From the NCBI RefSeq assembly GCF_001895265.1, contig NZ_CP016796.1:2170001-2234000 (forward strand): a stretch of DNA of 64,000 bases, written 5' to 3'. This document shows, in pieces, positions 9,213-16,941 of the stretch. Both the position numbers and the translations under genes were made by a program. This DNA comes from Francisella uliginis (GTDB lineage Bacteria; Pseudomonadota; Gammaproteobacteria; Francisellales; Francisellaceae). The notes under the pieces are model-generated. The model did not search any database. It worked only from the letters and a program-made list of their open reading frames with translations, and had not been told where the DNA came from. Numbering within the stretch: position 1 is the first letter of the stretch; the number at the start of each line of letters is the position of its first letter.

Positions 9213-10229
9213 CTACCAATTTAATTGATCTTGCTCATCATTATTCATAGTTGTCTCATACTGCTGAGAGTCATCCTGAGGATTATTATTAATTTGTCTA
9301 ACTAATATTTCTCTAATACCACCTAATGATTCATCTGTACTAAAACTCTCTGGATCACTATTAAACATCTGCGATAACATTAACCATAATGGATGGTTAG
9401 ACAAACTTAGCTGATGCATTAAATGATCATATGCATTTGCTGTATCTTTAAGGTATGGATAAAATGTCTCAGGAAAATATTTAGTCGGATCAAAATCTTT
9501 TAAAGCTGTATTAATAACCTGATAAACAACCGCAGCTTTAAGCCAAGATTTTTCATTTACAAGCTTACGATAAATTTTTATATTACGTAGTAGCTTACTC
9601 CACTCGTCACTTACATAAATACTATTAGAGCTTAAAGAAAGGTTCTCATCTTCTTTAATATCACTTATCTCATCGCATTGGTCAGCCTCAACTTCATCTA
9701 CCTCTTCAACCTCTTGCATAACCTGAAAAGTTTTATATACATCTTTAAGTTGATAGACCTGGGTTATATTTATATCTGTAAAGTTTGCTTTAATGAATGA
9801 TATATACTCCTCAAAAGCATTATCTAATGCTAGTTTATCTTCTTCAAAATAAATATCAGGATTTGATTTTATAAACTTAGCATGAGCCAGCATACTAGCA
9901 TGTAACCATTCAACAATAGCTAAGTAAACTTTAGGACGAACTTTTCCTTCTTCAATTTTTTCTAAGAAGAACTGATGAACCTGAACTATTTCAGCAAGAA
10001 TTTCACTATTAACATTAAAACTAGTAGATTCATACCAGTAACCAAATTCAGTATATATAACATAACGAGGATCTAAGCATCCTTTATCAATTTGCTCCAA
10101 AGATAAATCTTTAACATTTAAATACTCTTCATTTTCTAAAGCTGCATATATCGCCTCAAACTCACTTACCTCTGCTCTATAGCAAACTTCTTCTTCATTT
10201 TTTACTTTGTTTATTAAATCTAACATCAT
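9213..10229 (-). CDS. T6SS accessory protein, IglI-like (possible TssA analogue)
   Basis: This 338-aa acidic, mostly helical protein has no membrane segments. The centre is very acidic (EVEEVDEVEADQCDEI, around residues 174-189) and the C-terminus is rich in Q/N/D. The C-terminal half (WLKAAVVYQVINTALKDF.. to LSNHPLWLMLSQMF) has the look of TssA-like helical proteins. In size and gene neighbourhood it best fits Francisella IglI (about 384 aa). The start at 10229 follows a GAGGT Shine-Dalgarno, with a second ATG one codon later. It is the first gene of the six-gene T6SS block, directly behind the best-formed copy of the shared promoter. Confidence 0.5.
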   Translation of the reverse strand: MMLDLINKVKNEEEVCYRAEVSEFEAIYAALENEEYLNVKDLSLEQIDKGCLDPRYVIYTEFGYWYESTSFNVNSEILAEIVQVHQFFLEKIEEGKVRPKVYLAIVEWLHASMLAHAKFIKSNPDIYFEEDKLALDNAFEEYISFIKANFTDINITQVYQLKDVYKTFQVMQEVEEVDEVEADQCDEISDIKEDENLSLSSNSIYVSDEWSKLLRNIKIYRKLVNEKSWLKAAVVYQVINTALKDFDPTKYFPETFYPYLKDTANAYDHLMHQLSLSNHPLWLMLSQMFNSDPESFSTDESLGGIREILVRQINNNPQDDSQQYETTMNNDEQDQLNW

Positions 10230-10271
10230 CTTATTTACCTCGTTGATAAATTATTTAATCTTCTGATACTT

Positions 10272-10328
10272 ATAATATTAATAGACGGAATTATCTGAAA
10301 TATTTACAATGTGTAACAATTTGTAACA
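10272..10328 (-). promoter_or_regulatory. Predicted activator site plus -10 box upstream of the IglI-like operon
   Basis: The plus strand carries TGTAACAATTTGTAACA at 10312-10328. Read with the gene this is two GTTACA half-sites spaced 10 bp start to start. Exactly 34 nt downstream is TATTAT (10277-10272), preceded by ATTAA, and 42 nt after the box is the ATG at 10229. The same arrangement occurs upstream of the ADP-ribosyltransferase gene and the DUF3568 gene. No good -35 hexamer is obvious, as expected of an activator-dependent promoter. Regulation by the Francisella MglA/SspA/PigR system is an inference. Confidence 0.65.
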
Positions 10329-10412
10329 TCAAAGAATTTTTTGGGTTTAAATTTTATTAGATTAAACAGAATAAGCTTTTAGGAATGCTATAACACTAAG
10401 CTTTGAAATAAT

Positions 10413-11822
10413 TTACATAGTCATAAATTCTTTATTTTTGTCAGAAAGTACTGCTTGAAATCGCTTCTGACAGCGTTCTAGGTCTGGATAGCCTATCCCT
10501 TTTGCTTTCATGCCAAACTGTAGATTGTAAAGCATCGCATTAAAAGCTCCATGGGCCATCCCTCCAGTCATTTGCCAAGAATCTCCTGACAATTTATAAA
10601 GAATATGTTCAAGCAATGTCCCAGCACGATCAACTCCACTCTCACAGTGCAAGATGCTAACATAAGTACCTTGATTTTCCTGGTGCTTGAATACCTCTTT
10701 TGTTGCGTCACGCATACCACGCCCTTTTGTATAGGTCACTTGAAAGTTTGCTCGCTTTATTCCTAATTTTCTTGCAGCCCTATTACCATCTCTACCAATG
10801 TATAATTTGCCTGGCTGTGACTCTGATACTAAAGAAATTAGTTGAATATTTGCGTTTGATATATTTCTATACCTATCCTTTATTGCATTAACCAACCTTT
10901 CATAGTACTTTAATGTACAGTCACTAGTATCAATATTTGCAACTTCAGGACTTGGGCTAGCTGTAAGGACAAAATGATAGCAAATATTATTTAAACCTTT
11001 TACCTCAACAACATAAGTATTACGAAAGCTATAAGGCATAAATTTCCTTGCCTGAGAAGTTAATATCTGATTATCCGTATCAAGACTATTACCTAAAAGA
11101 GATTTAATAGCAGAAGCTTTTTGTCTCGATAGATACATTAAATTATCATATTTAATCCCATCTAAATCTTGGGCTATCGGCTTAAGTGGAGTTGTAACTG
11201 TTCTAAAAACTCTACCCTCAAAGCTTGATTCTCTTATAATCCTGTTAGGTATTTTTTTATAGGCACAACCTATCTCACCACAACGCAGTAAAAACTTTTC
11301 CACATGATCTTGAGAAATAAATAAATATTTTTCCGAAAAGTTAATTAAATTTTTCCTAAATGAATTATTGATCTCTTTGATTTTAAGATCTCCACAGGTG
11401 TAAAAATTACTACAAATATCCTTTAAAATAGCATGAAAATAGCTTATTACAGAATATGATTTAGAATAGTTAAGTAAGCCCAAACAAGTAAGCATTGCTT
11501 TACGTAAAATATCATGCCTAAGAATCAGCGTAGAGCTCAAAGGATACTTATCGAACTTATTGCCTGTATTAAATTCCATATTAATATTACCGTTCGAATC
11601 CTCATAAGTAATAAACCCAGCATTAACTGACATGATAATTTCTATAAAATATACCGCCTGTGAAAGATTTTCTTTTAAGCTTAATTTGCCATTTTTTTGA
11701 GAGAAAATTTTATTAAAAAACTTAGGTGAAAAACAAAATCTTCCTTTTTCATAAGCATCATCTAATAAAAGCTTATTTGTATCATTGTGATAATTTTTGT
11801 ATATTACAGAGTAGTCTTTCAC
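10413..11822 (-). CDS. Putative CX5R phosphatase, candidate T6SS effector
   Basis: This 469-aa protein starts with GTG at 11822 behind a GGAG Shine-Dalgarno. Near the C-terminus it carries LHCESGVDRAGTLLEH, a P-loop HC-X5-R motif with Cys393 as predicted nucleophile and Arg399 as phosphate-binding residue. The form C-x-S-G-x-D-R resembles bacterial phosphoinositide/inositol phosphatase effectors such as SopB/IpgD and SidF, where the motif often continues RT rather than RA. No signal peptide or membrane segment is seen; the first 390 residues match nothing I recognise. It has its own upstream TGTAAC repeat and lies next to the T6SS block, so it may be exported by that system. Motif: seen; substrate and effector role: inferred. 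Confidence 0.6.
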   Translation of the reverse strand: MKDYSVIYKNYHNDTNKLLLDDAYEKGRFCFSPKFFNKIFSQKNGKLSLKENLSQAVYFIEIIMSVNAGFITYEDSNGNINMEFNTGNKFDKYPLSSTLILRHDILRKAMLTCLGLLNYSKSYSVISYFHAILKDICSNFYTCGDLKIKEINNSFRKNLINFSEKYLFISQDHVEKFLLRCGEIGCAYKKIPNRIIRESSFEGRVFRTVTTPLKPIAQDLDGIKYDNLMYLSRQKASAIKSLLGNSLDTDNQILTSQARKFMPYSFRNTYVVEVKGLNNICYHFVLTASPSPEVANIDTSDCTLKYYERLVNAIKDRYRNISNANIQLISLVSESQPGKLYIGRDGNRAARKLGIKRANFQVTYTKGRGMRDATKEVFKHQENQGTYVSILHCESGVDRAGTLLEHILYKLSGDSWQMTGGMAHGAFNAMLYNLQFGMKAKGIGYPDLERCQKRFQAVLSDKNKEFMTM

Positions 11823-11934
11823 TAGAGATATCTCCTTTTAGTTTTAAAGTATGTTTTTTGTTTTATTCTTTAATTTATAGCTATATAAACTCTTGAGATC
11901 ATATCTTCAAAACATGACTAAATTTTTTCTTATT

Positions 11935-11952
11935 TGTAACATTTTGTAACTT
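11935..11952 (-). promoter_or_regulatory. TGTAAC direct repeat upstream of the CX5R phosphatase gene
   Basis: The plus-strand sequence TGTAACATTTTGTAACTT is identical over 18 bases to the copies at 15622 and 16831. It lies 113 bp upstream of the GTG start at 11822. The downstream spacing differs from the best copies: a TATGAT box begins 31 rather than 34 nt after the repeat. The identity of the repeat argues that this gene belongs to the same regulon. Confidence 0.6.
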
Positions 11953-12069
11953 AATATTTAATAAATAAGTTTTTGTTGGTCTACGTTAATACTACTTGTT
12001 GAAAGAATGAATTTAGATTAACTGAAAAATCAAATAGACTAATAGAGAAATAATACTTAATGGTGTTAA

Positions 12070-13455
12070 CTAATTATAAATACTACCTAATTTAGATTTA
12101 TTCCACTGCTCAATTTTAGTTCTATTACCTTTAACATACATATCAAGATAATAATATAAACTACCATTTTGATTTTGATTTGGTAAAAGCTTTATAGCCT
12201 CATCATAGCTATCATTAAAAAAATTAATTGTTGCTATAAGGACATGAGAACTACGCATAACAGCATCAGGACTCTTTTGAGAAAAAATATAATAATAATG
12301 GTTTTTAATAAACACTGAAATCATATCAATATAATCTTTTAATAAATGCGATCTAAGCTGACCTGTTATTCCATGTCTATTTATAACACCATAACCTTTG
12401 GACTGCATACTAATCTCTATTAGCTTAAAACCAAGTTCCGTTACTAGTGTAGTAATAAAAGCTGGTGGAAACATTGTTTTTAAACAGCCAAGAGAACCCG
12501 ACCCTACTCCAGCTAGAAACTGAGTTATAGGCACATCTATCATTTCATAAGAATACTTATTCGATAACTTCTTAGCAAGATCTTTCCCTGGTATAGAACC
12601 TGAAGTATTTTGATCAAATTTTAAATTATATGCTGCAATAGCATTAGCTATGCTATCAAATTTTTTTAGTAAAGTTTGAGATCTATCAAAAGCTTCTTTT
12701 ACTCTTCCTTGAATATCCGCTTTTAATTGTTGGTCATATTGCTGATTATCATTTTTTTTCTTGGCTAAAAGAGCTGTACTTAAATTAGAGTATTTATTAA
12801 ATGTATCTTTATCTACAAATGATTTTACCTTTTCCTTCATTGGTGATCCATCACTACATAAAAATGCCCATAATTTTTCTGTATCTGAAACATGATTATC
12901 TATTTGAATTAGCTGATCAGTATTATCAAGTAGTGAATGACCTGTATTAATATTACACAATGCGCCACCAACTATATTATAAAGCGGTAAGATAACTTCT
13001 TTTTTACGCGTATTTGGTGTTAAGTAATAAGACATTAATTCCCTCGTATTAAGGTAATTAAGGTAATTAAGGTAATTATTATACTTATCTTCACTTTGAA
13101 TTACCGAAGCATAATGAAAAACAGCCAAAACGATAAATGAATAGTAACTAGTAATAAAGCAATCATTAGACTTTTCTTTAGCAAGCTCTTGTAACTTTGT
13201 ACCAAAACGGTGAAAAAAGTCATCATGATTATCATCCCTATTTAAAATAGCTTTAATACGATTAGCATGATCTACTTCAGAATCAGATATATAGTTTGTA
13301 TGAACAGCTTTTTCACTTTTAAAGTTCATAGCAAAATTTCCCAAAGTTTCACTTACATAGTTCTTATTTGCTTGTAATTTATAAATCTCAATAAAATTAT
13401 CAATTCCTTTTGAGAAAGCTAACTCTAAGACCTTTTTAGAAATAATTTTAATCAT
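12070..13455 (-). CDS. Hypothetical protein of the T6SS island, candidate cargo
   Basis: I do not recognise this 461-aa protein. It has no signal peptide; the segment around residues 312-335 (GVGSGSLGCLKTMFPPAF..) is fairly hydrophobic and small-residue rich, so it might insert in a membrane. The N-terminal third contains a triple NYL repeat encoded by a 9-bp tandem repeat. The start at 13455 has a clear AAGGAG Shine-Dalgarno. The 157 bp upstream lack a full TGTAAC direct repeat and have only a single half-site, so it may be co-transcribed with the gene upstream. Its place between two enzyme-like cargo candidates suggests an effector or immunity/chaperone role, but nothing in the sequence shows which. 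Confidence 0.5.
   Translation of the reverse strand: MIKIISKKVLELAFSKGIDNFIEIYKLQANKNYVSETLGNFAMNFKSEKAVHTNYISDSEVDHANRIKAILNRDDNHDDFFHRFGTKLQELAKEKSNDCFITSYYSFIVLAVFHYASVIQSEDKYNNYLNYLNYLNTRELMSYYLTPNTRKKEVILPLYNIVGGALCNINTGHSLLDNTDQLIQIDNHVSDTEKLWAFLCSDGSPMKEKVKSFVDKDTFNKYSNLSTALLAKKKNDNQQYDQQLKADIQGRVKEAFDRSQTLLKKFDSIANAIAAYNLKFDQNTSGSIPGKDLAKKLSNKYSYEMIDVPITQFLAGVGSGSLGCLKTMFPPAFITTLVTELGFKLIEISMQSKGYGVINRHGITGQLRSHLLKDYIDMISVFIKNHYYYIFSQKSPDAVMRSSHVLIATINFFNDSYDEAIKLLPNQNQNGSLYYYLDMYVKGNRTKIEQWNKSKLGSIYN
13051..13077 (-). repeat. Three tandem copies of a 9-bp unit inside the 461-aa gene
   Basis: The plus strand reads AAGGTAATT three times in succession, encoding NYL-NYL-NYL on the reverse strand. 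Because the unit is 9 bp, copy-number change would alter protein length without shifting the frame. Confidence 0.85.
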
Positions 13456-13612
13456 AACAACTCCTTAAACTATAATTTTTTAAAAACCTCATGGGATATT
13501 AGAAAAAATATGTCCTTCCCAACTGTTATATCTGATCTTATTTTGGATATTAAGATACTAATGTCTAACAACCTTAAAGAATTTTCAAAAAAAAGTAACT
13601 CCTAATATTAAT

Positions 13613-15550
13613 TTAAACTATCTTTTCTAATGAAAATGAATCAAAAACTGTTTCTTTGCCATTTCTTGTTTTTTCTTTCTCATCTATTTTACAAATCATA
13701 TGGACATCATTCTTGACTTTACAAATTGATAAAATCTTCATAACCGTATTTCTTGGAAAAATAAACTCTGCTTGTCCCACATACCGAGGATCACTTGAAT
13801 TATTATATGCAGAATATTTAGAAAAATTTAATGCTCCTCTCCCTATTATTGCGATTTTATTATATGAAATACAAGACTTAGCATTATTAACTCCATCTAT
13901 CAAAAATCTACGATGTAAGCTTACCGACATAAATCCTCTTTCTTGTATTAGCTTACCCTCTAAGCCTTTATAAATGTTTAAATATGGATTCTTGCCATCT
14001 TTATAACTAGTAAGTCTATAAAAGAGAAAGTATTGGTTCAAATATTTATGATAATAGTTTAGAACTCTTTCTATGCCAAGAAATTTTATATAATGAAATG
14101 ATGGGTTACTAATATCTTCAGGATTTCCTTTAAAAGATCTAGCCTCTTTTTGAATATGAGTACTATCATAAGAGTATTCTTTTAACCATTTTGTTGTTTT
14201 TTGTTCAATTCCACATGAAGTAATATTTTTATCAGAATATTTATCAAAAAACCTCTCGCTTTCACATTCTGCTTTCTCAGCGATAATACGTGCATCATTA
14301 ATGCTTTGACGATCGTTAATTCCTTTCAATATAGATAAAAGCTCCTTATCCGTATACCTACCATGCTGTCGCTTAATAGCATATCTACCATACTCTATTA
14401 TTATTTCTCCACATTTCCTTCTACTATGCTCGGTGGTTTGACTTCCAAAACAGTTAGTTCCTAAATGAGACTCTAATATTGATTTTAACTCTAATATATA
14501 TGTATCATTATCATGACTTGCTATACCTAAATTAACGTCATTATAGTAACTAAACAGAGCGTTAATAAGATATGAGGCTCCTGAGTGAGTATGATATTGA
14601 ACACTCCCAGACATTCCCTCAAAACTCCCAGTTTTACTAAATAATTGACCCAATATATTAAAAATTACCGACGAAGTTCTTGCTCCAATAATTTCAACAT
14701 AAACTTGTTCTAGTCGTTTTACTCCATCATTGCCATGTCGATTAAATACTCCTTTGTTAGTAACGTTATTAAGACTTCTGTCAGTGGATTTAGGATATGA
14801 GGATTTAGACCTATAAGTATATGCCGAATTTGCTTTCTGTATCCTAAATTTTAGATAATTTACAGCTGTTTTTACTTCATCTGGTATATTATTAAAAAGA
14901 TCTAAAAAGCCATAAGATAAACGCACTACTTCAGATTCTTTATTTATATTTACTTTCCTACTTATGAATTTATCTACATCCATTTTCCTATTTCCCCCTC
15001 TCCAAGGATCATGGATAATTACACTATTTTCTTCTAACCCTTTAACAAGTGCAAAGTGAAGTTCATTAATCTGAATAATAAAAGGCCCAAAAGTTTCTAA
15101 TTGCTTTTTAATTTCATCTCTATTATTAAACTTTAAATAAAAACAACTAAGAAATTTATTATTCGTCTTAAGTCCTACGTATTTCTCATTTATTTTTTTG
15201 CATAGATATTTATTTTCATAATCCTTAATTCTAATAAAATTATCCATCCTTTCCACAAGATCATCGGTGGTAGAACCTTTTAGAACTCCTCTATCATTTT
15301 TTCTAATACGAAAAACTTGTAAACCAGGAAATGATGGATTAAGTTCTAGTCGTTCTATAGCAAATGTAGAAGTATGTGGTAGTCCATAATATAGAAGTAA
15401 CATATACACACAAGCATCTCCACATTGATTAATATGGTTCTGAAATACAAAAGGTACATTGTAATTAATACTATCTTTTATAACTTTAGTCTTATCTTCA
15501 AATTGAGGTACTGTTGTTTCTCTCATTTGAAAAAGTTTATTCAATCTCAT
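13613..15550 (-). CDS. C39-like cysteine peptidase / C3-like ADP-ribosyltransferase fusion, candidate T6SS effector
   Basis: This 645-aa protein has two recognisable catalytic modules. Residues about 30-190 look like a C39 papain-fold peptidase: Gln37 for the oxyanion hole, CGDACVYM with Cys43, His165 in LHFALVKG, and Asp181 in HDPWRGG. Residues about 495-625 look like a mono-ADP-ribosyltransferase of the R-S-E class: Arg512 in FYRLTSY, GFMSVSL (S542-V-S544) in place of the S-T-S strand, and VGQAEFIFPRN with Gln593-x-Glu595. That last segment closely resembles the QxE loop of clostridial C3 exoenzymes. The middle (200-490) is unknown. There is no signal peptide, and only a weak Shine-Dalgarno. 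It has its own TGTAAC-repeat promoter. Host-directed activity and T6SS export are inferred. Confidence 0.65.
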   Translation of the reverse strand: MRLNKLFQMRETTVPQFEDKTKVIKDSINYNVPFVFQNHINQCGDACVYMLLLYYGLPHTSTFAIERLELNPSFPGLQVFRIRKNDRGVLKGSTTDDLVERMDNFIRIKDYENKYLCKKINEKYVGLKTNNKFLSCFYLKFNNRDEIKKQLETFGPFIIQINELHFALVKGLEENSVIIHDPWRGGNRKMDVDKFISRKVNINKESEVVRLSYGFLDLFNNIPDEVKTAVNYLKFRIQKANSAYTYRSKSSYPKSTDRSLNNVTNKGVFNRHGNDGVKRLEQVYVEIIGARTSSVIFNILGQLFSKTGSFEGMSGSVQYHTHSGASYLINALFSYYNDVNLGIASHDNDTYILELKSILESHLGTNCFGSQTTEHSRRKCGEIIIEYGRYAIKRQHGRYTDKELLSILKGINDRQSINDARIIAEKAECESERFFDKYSDKNITSCGIEQKTTKWLKEYSYDSTHIQKEARSFKGNPEDISNPSFHYIKFLGIERVLNYYHKYLNQYFLFYRLTSYKDGKNPYLNIYKGLEGKLIQERGFMSVSLHRRFLIDGVNNAKSCISYNKIAIIGRGALNFSKYSAYNNSSDPRYVGQAEFIFPRNTVMKILSICKVKNDVHMICKIDEKEKTRNGKETVFDSFSLEKIV

Positions 15551-15581
15551 TATTTTTTCTATTAAGTTATTTATAATATTT

Positions 15582-15639
15582 ATGATATTAATGTATAAAC
15601 TTATCTAAAATATTTATCAGATGTAACATTTTGTAACTT
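15582..15639 (-). promoter_or_regulatory. Predicted activator site plus -10 box upstream of the peptidase/ADP-ribosyltransferase gene
   Basis: The plus strand has TGTAACATTTTGTAACTT at 15622-15639. On the coding strand two GTTACA half-sites 10 bp apart are followed after exactly 34 nt by TATCAT (15587-15582), preceded by ATTAA. The ATG at 15550 lies 31 nt further on. Sequence between repeat and -10 also matches the copies at 10272 and 16791 (AAATAT....AGATAA). Confidence 0.65.
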
Positions 15640-15766
15640 TGGGTTTAATAGTCCTTTTAAATTATACTAATTCACTCTCATTACTCAGATTATCTAATGA
15701 TTTCTTTGTGTTTTTTCTACTTTTGTCGATGACGCAGAGAAGAAGTTTTGCTTAATTGATTTATGA

Positions 15767-15902
15767 TATAGTCAATCCGACTGTATTATGTAGTTTTATG
15801 AGGTCACCCTGAACTTAATTAAGGATCTCTTCACTTTAGAGATTCCGGATCAAGTCCGGAATGACAGGCTCTATTTTGCAAAAGATATTCGGATTAACTA
15901 TA
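15767..15902. repeat. MITE-like element with 14-bp terminal inverted repeats (copy 1)
   Basis: The element begins TATAGTCAATCCGA and ends TCGGATTAACTATA, an inverted pair differing at one base. It encloses a two-hairpin core running from GTCAC at 15803 to ATGAC at 15865. A second copy in the opposite orientation lies at 52434-52574 and matches it over most of its length. No coding capacity is seen. It is non-autonomous, if mobile at all. The rest of the surrounding 766-bp gene-poor gap holds the promoter at 15582-15639 and a transposase remnant at 16006-16260; nothing is recognised at 15640-15766. Confidence 0.75.
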
Positions 15903-16005
15903 AACCTTTATTTGTTATCTTTTTTATAGTCATGATATAACTGATTAGAATCTATTTCTAAGTTATTTGTTAAAAAATATAAAATCCCTTTTGTGCTATT
16001 TTCGT

Positions 16006-16260
16006 TTATGAAAACTTTTTTGTTAAAAGTTGAAGAAAATTCACACCTTTAAGCCATATTTTTAAAGATTCTCCATCAGTAATATCAAGTTCCGAGAATT
16101 TAATAAAATAGTTATTTTTGCTTACATAATAACTTAAAATCTCAACTCTATTTGATTTCATGCCAAGTATCAAACTAATATTATCTTTAGAGCAAAACCA
16201 ACTATCTGCTAAGATATATTTAAGCCTAGCTTGATCAATAAAAGCTCGTTCTATAATGTT
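16006..16260 (-). pseudogene. Fragment of an IS4-type DDE transposase
   Basis: An 84-codon reverse-strand frame, closed by stops at both ends and lacking a credible start, encodes IERAFIDQARLKYILADSWF followed by CSKDN and LGMKSNRVEI. The 'ADSWF.S' and 'KSNR' blocks resemble the second-Asp strand and following region of IS4-type transposases. It ends TKKFS with a stop at 16006-16008. No inverted repeats or remaining element parts were found, so this looks like the relic of an old insertion at the edge of the T6SS island. Family assignment is from memory of the motif pattern. Confidence 0.45.
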
Positions 16261-16316
16261 TTAGAACACTTGATTCTTAGTTACTTTAGAGCTTTATAAA
16301 AAGTCAGATACTTATA

Positions 16317-16748
16317 TTACCACATTAGTTTTGCACTAATACTATTCATCAAAATTTGTGATTCAGCTTTAGTTACACCATCATGTGTAGCACCTTTAAT
16401 ATAAACTTTTGCTTCATTTTGATTATTTTCAACAGGGCTAATCGCAATATTAACCTTCTTACCTTGAGTATTTTCAGCCTCTATCATATAAGTATTATCT
16501 TTATTATTATCATCTGTTTTAATAATACTATATTGATTTTCACTAAGGGTTTCCTTAACCGCTTTAGTAACTGCTTCAGGTGATTTTGCATAAGCATTAG
16601 AAGCATCAGGGTCCTTCATCCAATTATATGCAAGATATCCAACAGCTGTTCCAGCTAACACTAATCCAGTTATTGCCATCTGTGTGGTACTACAACCAAC
16701 AAGTAAAGATATTACAATAGCGCATAATAAAATTTTAATCTTTTTCAT
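16317..16748 (-). CDS. DUF3568-type lipoprotein
   Basis: This 143-aa protein has a lipoprotein signal peptide (MKKIKILLCAIVISLLVGC, with Cys19 acylated) followed by a short hydrophobic/glycine segment (ITGLVLAGTAVGYLAYNW) and a small alpha/beta domain ending SISAKLMW. It resembles the DUF3568 lipoproteins common in Francisella, whose function I do not know. The start has a GGAG Shine-Dalgarno. It has a well-formed copy of the island's TGTAAC promoter, so although separated from the T6SS genes by a MITE-like repeat and a transposase relic it is likely co-regulated with them. An IS5-family element lies immediately upstream of its promoter. Confidence 0.7.
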   Translation of the reverse strand: MKKIKILLCAIVISLLVGCSTTQMAITGLVLAGTAVGYLAYNWMKDPDASNAYAKSPEAVTKAVKETLSENQYSIIKTDDNNKDNTYMIEAENTQGKKVNIAISPVENNQNEAKVYIKGATHDGVTKAESQILMNSISAKLMW

Positions 16749-16790
16749 TTTAAATCTCCATTTTTAATTACTTTTTGTTCAAATGCGATC

Positions 16791-16848
16791 ATTATATTAA
16801 TATGCAAATTTATCCAAGATATTTATTAAATGTAACATTTTGTAACTT
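16791..16848 (-). promoter_or_regulatory. Predicted activator site plus -10 box upstream of the DUF3568 lipoprotein
   Basis: The plus strand carries TGTAACATTTTGTAACTT at 16831-16848. On the coding strand a perfect TATAAT (16796-16791) follows exactly 34 nt after the two GTTACA half-sites, again with ATTAA before it. The ATG at 16748 is 42 nt downstream. This copy has the strongest -10 box of the set. The IS element inserted at 16942 lies about 90 bp upstream and has not disrupted it. Confidence 0.65.
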
Positions 16849-16941
16849 ATAAGACTTAATGGTCCTTGCTATTTATTGCATAGATATATAAGTTGATTAT
16901 TACAAAAATTTTTAACCCTATTTTTTACAAAATTATTAATA

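Noticed and set aside
10700..10891. Open frame of 63 codons on the plus strand
   Set aside because: It is antisense to the CX5R phosphatase coding region; hydrophobic by chance.
13051..13077. The 9-bp tandem repeat as a phase-variation switch
   Set aside because: The unit is a multiple of three, so copy-number change cannot switch the frame. Only length variation is possible.
13656..13973. Open frame of 105 codons on the plus strand
   Set aside because: It lies fully inside the ADP-ribosyltransferase part of the minus-strand gene, has no Shine-Dalgarno, and encodes no recognisable protein.
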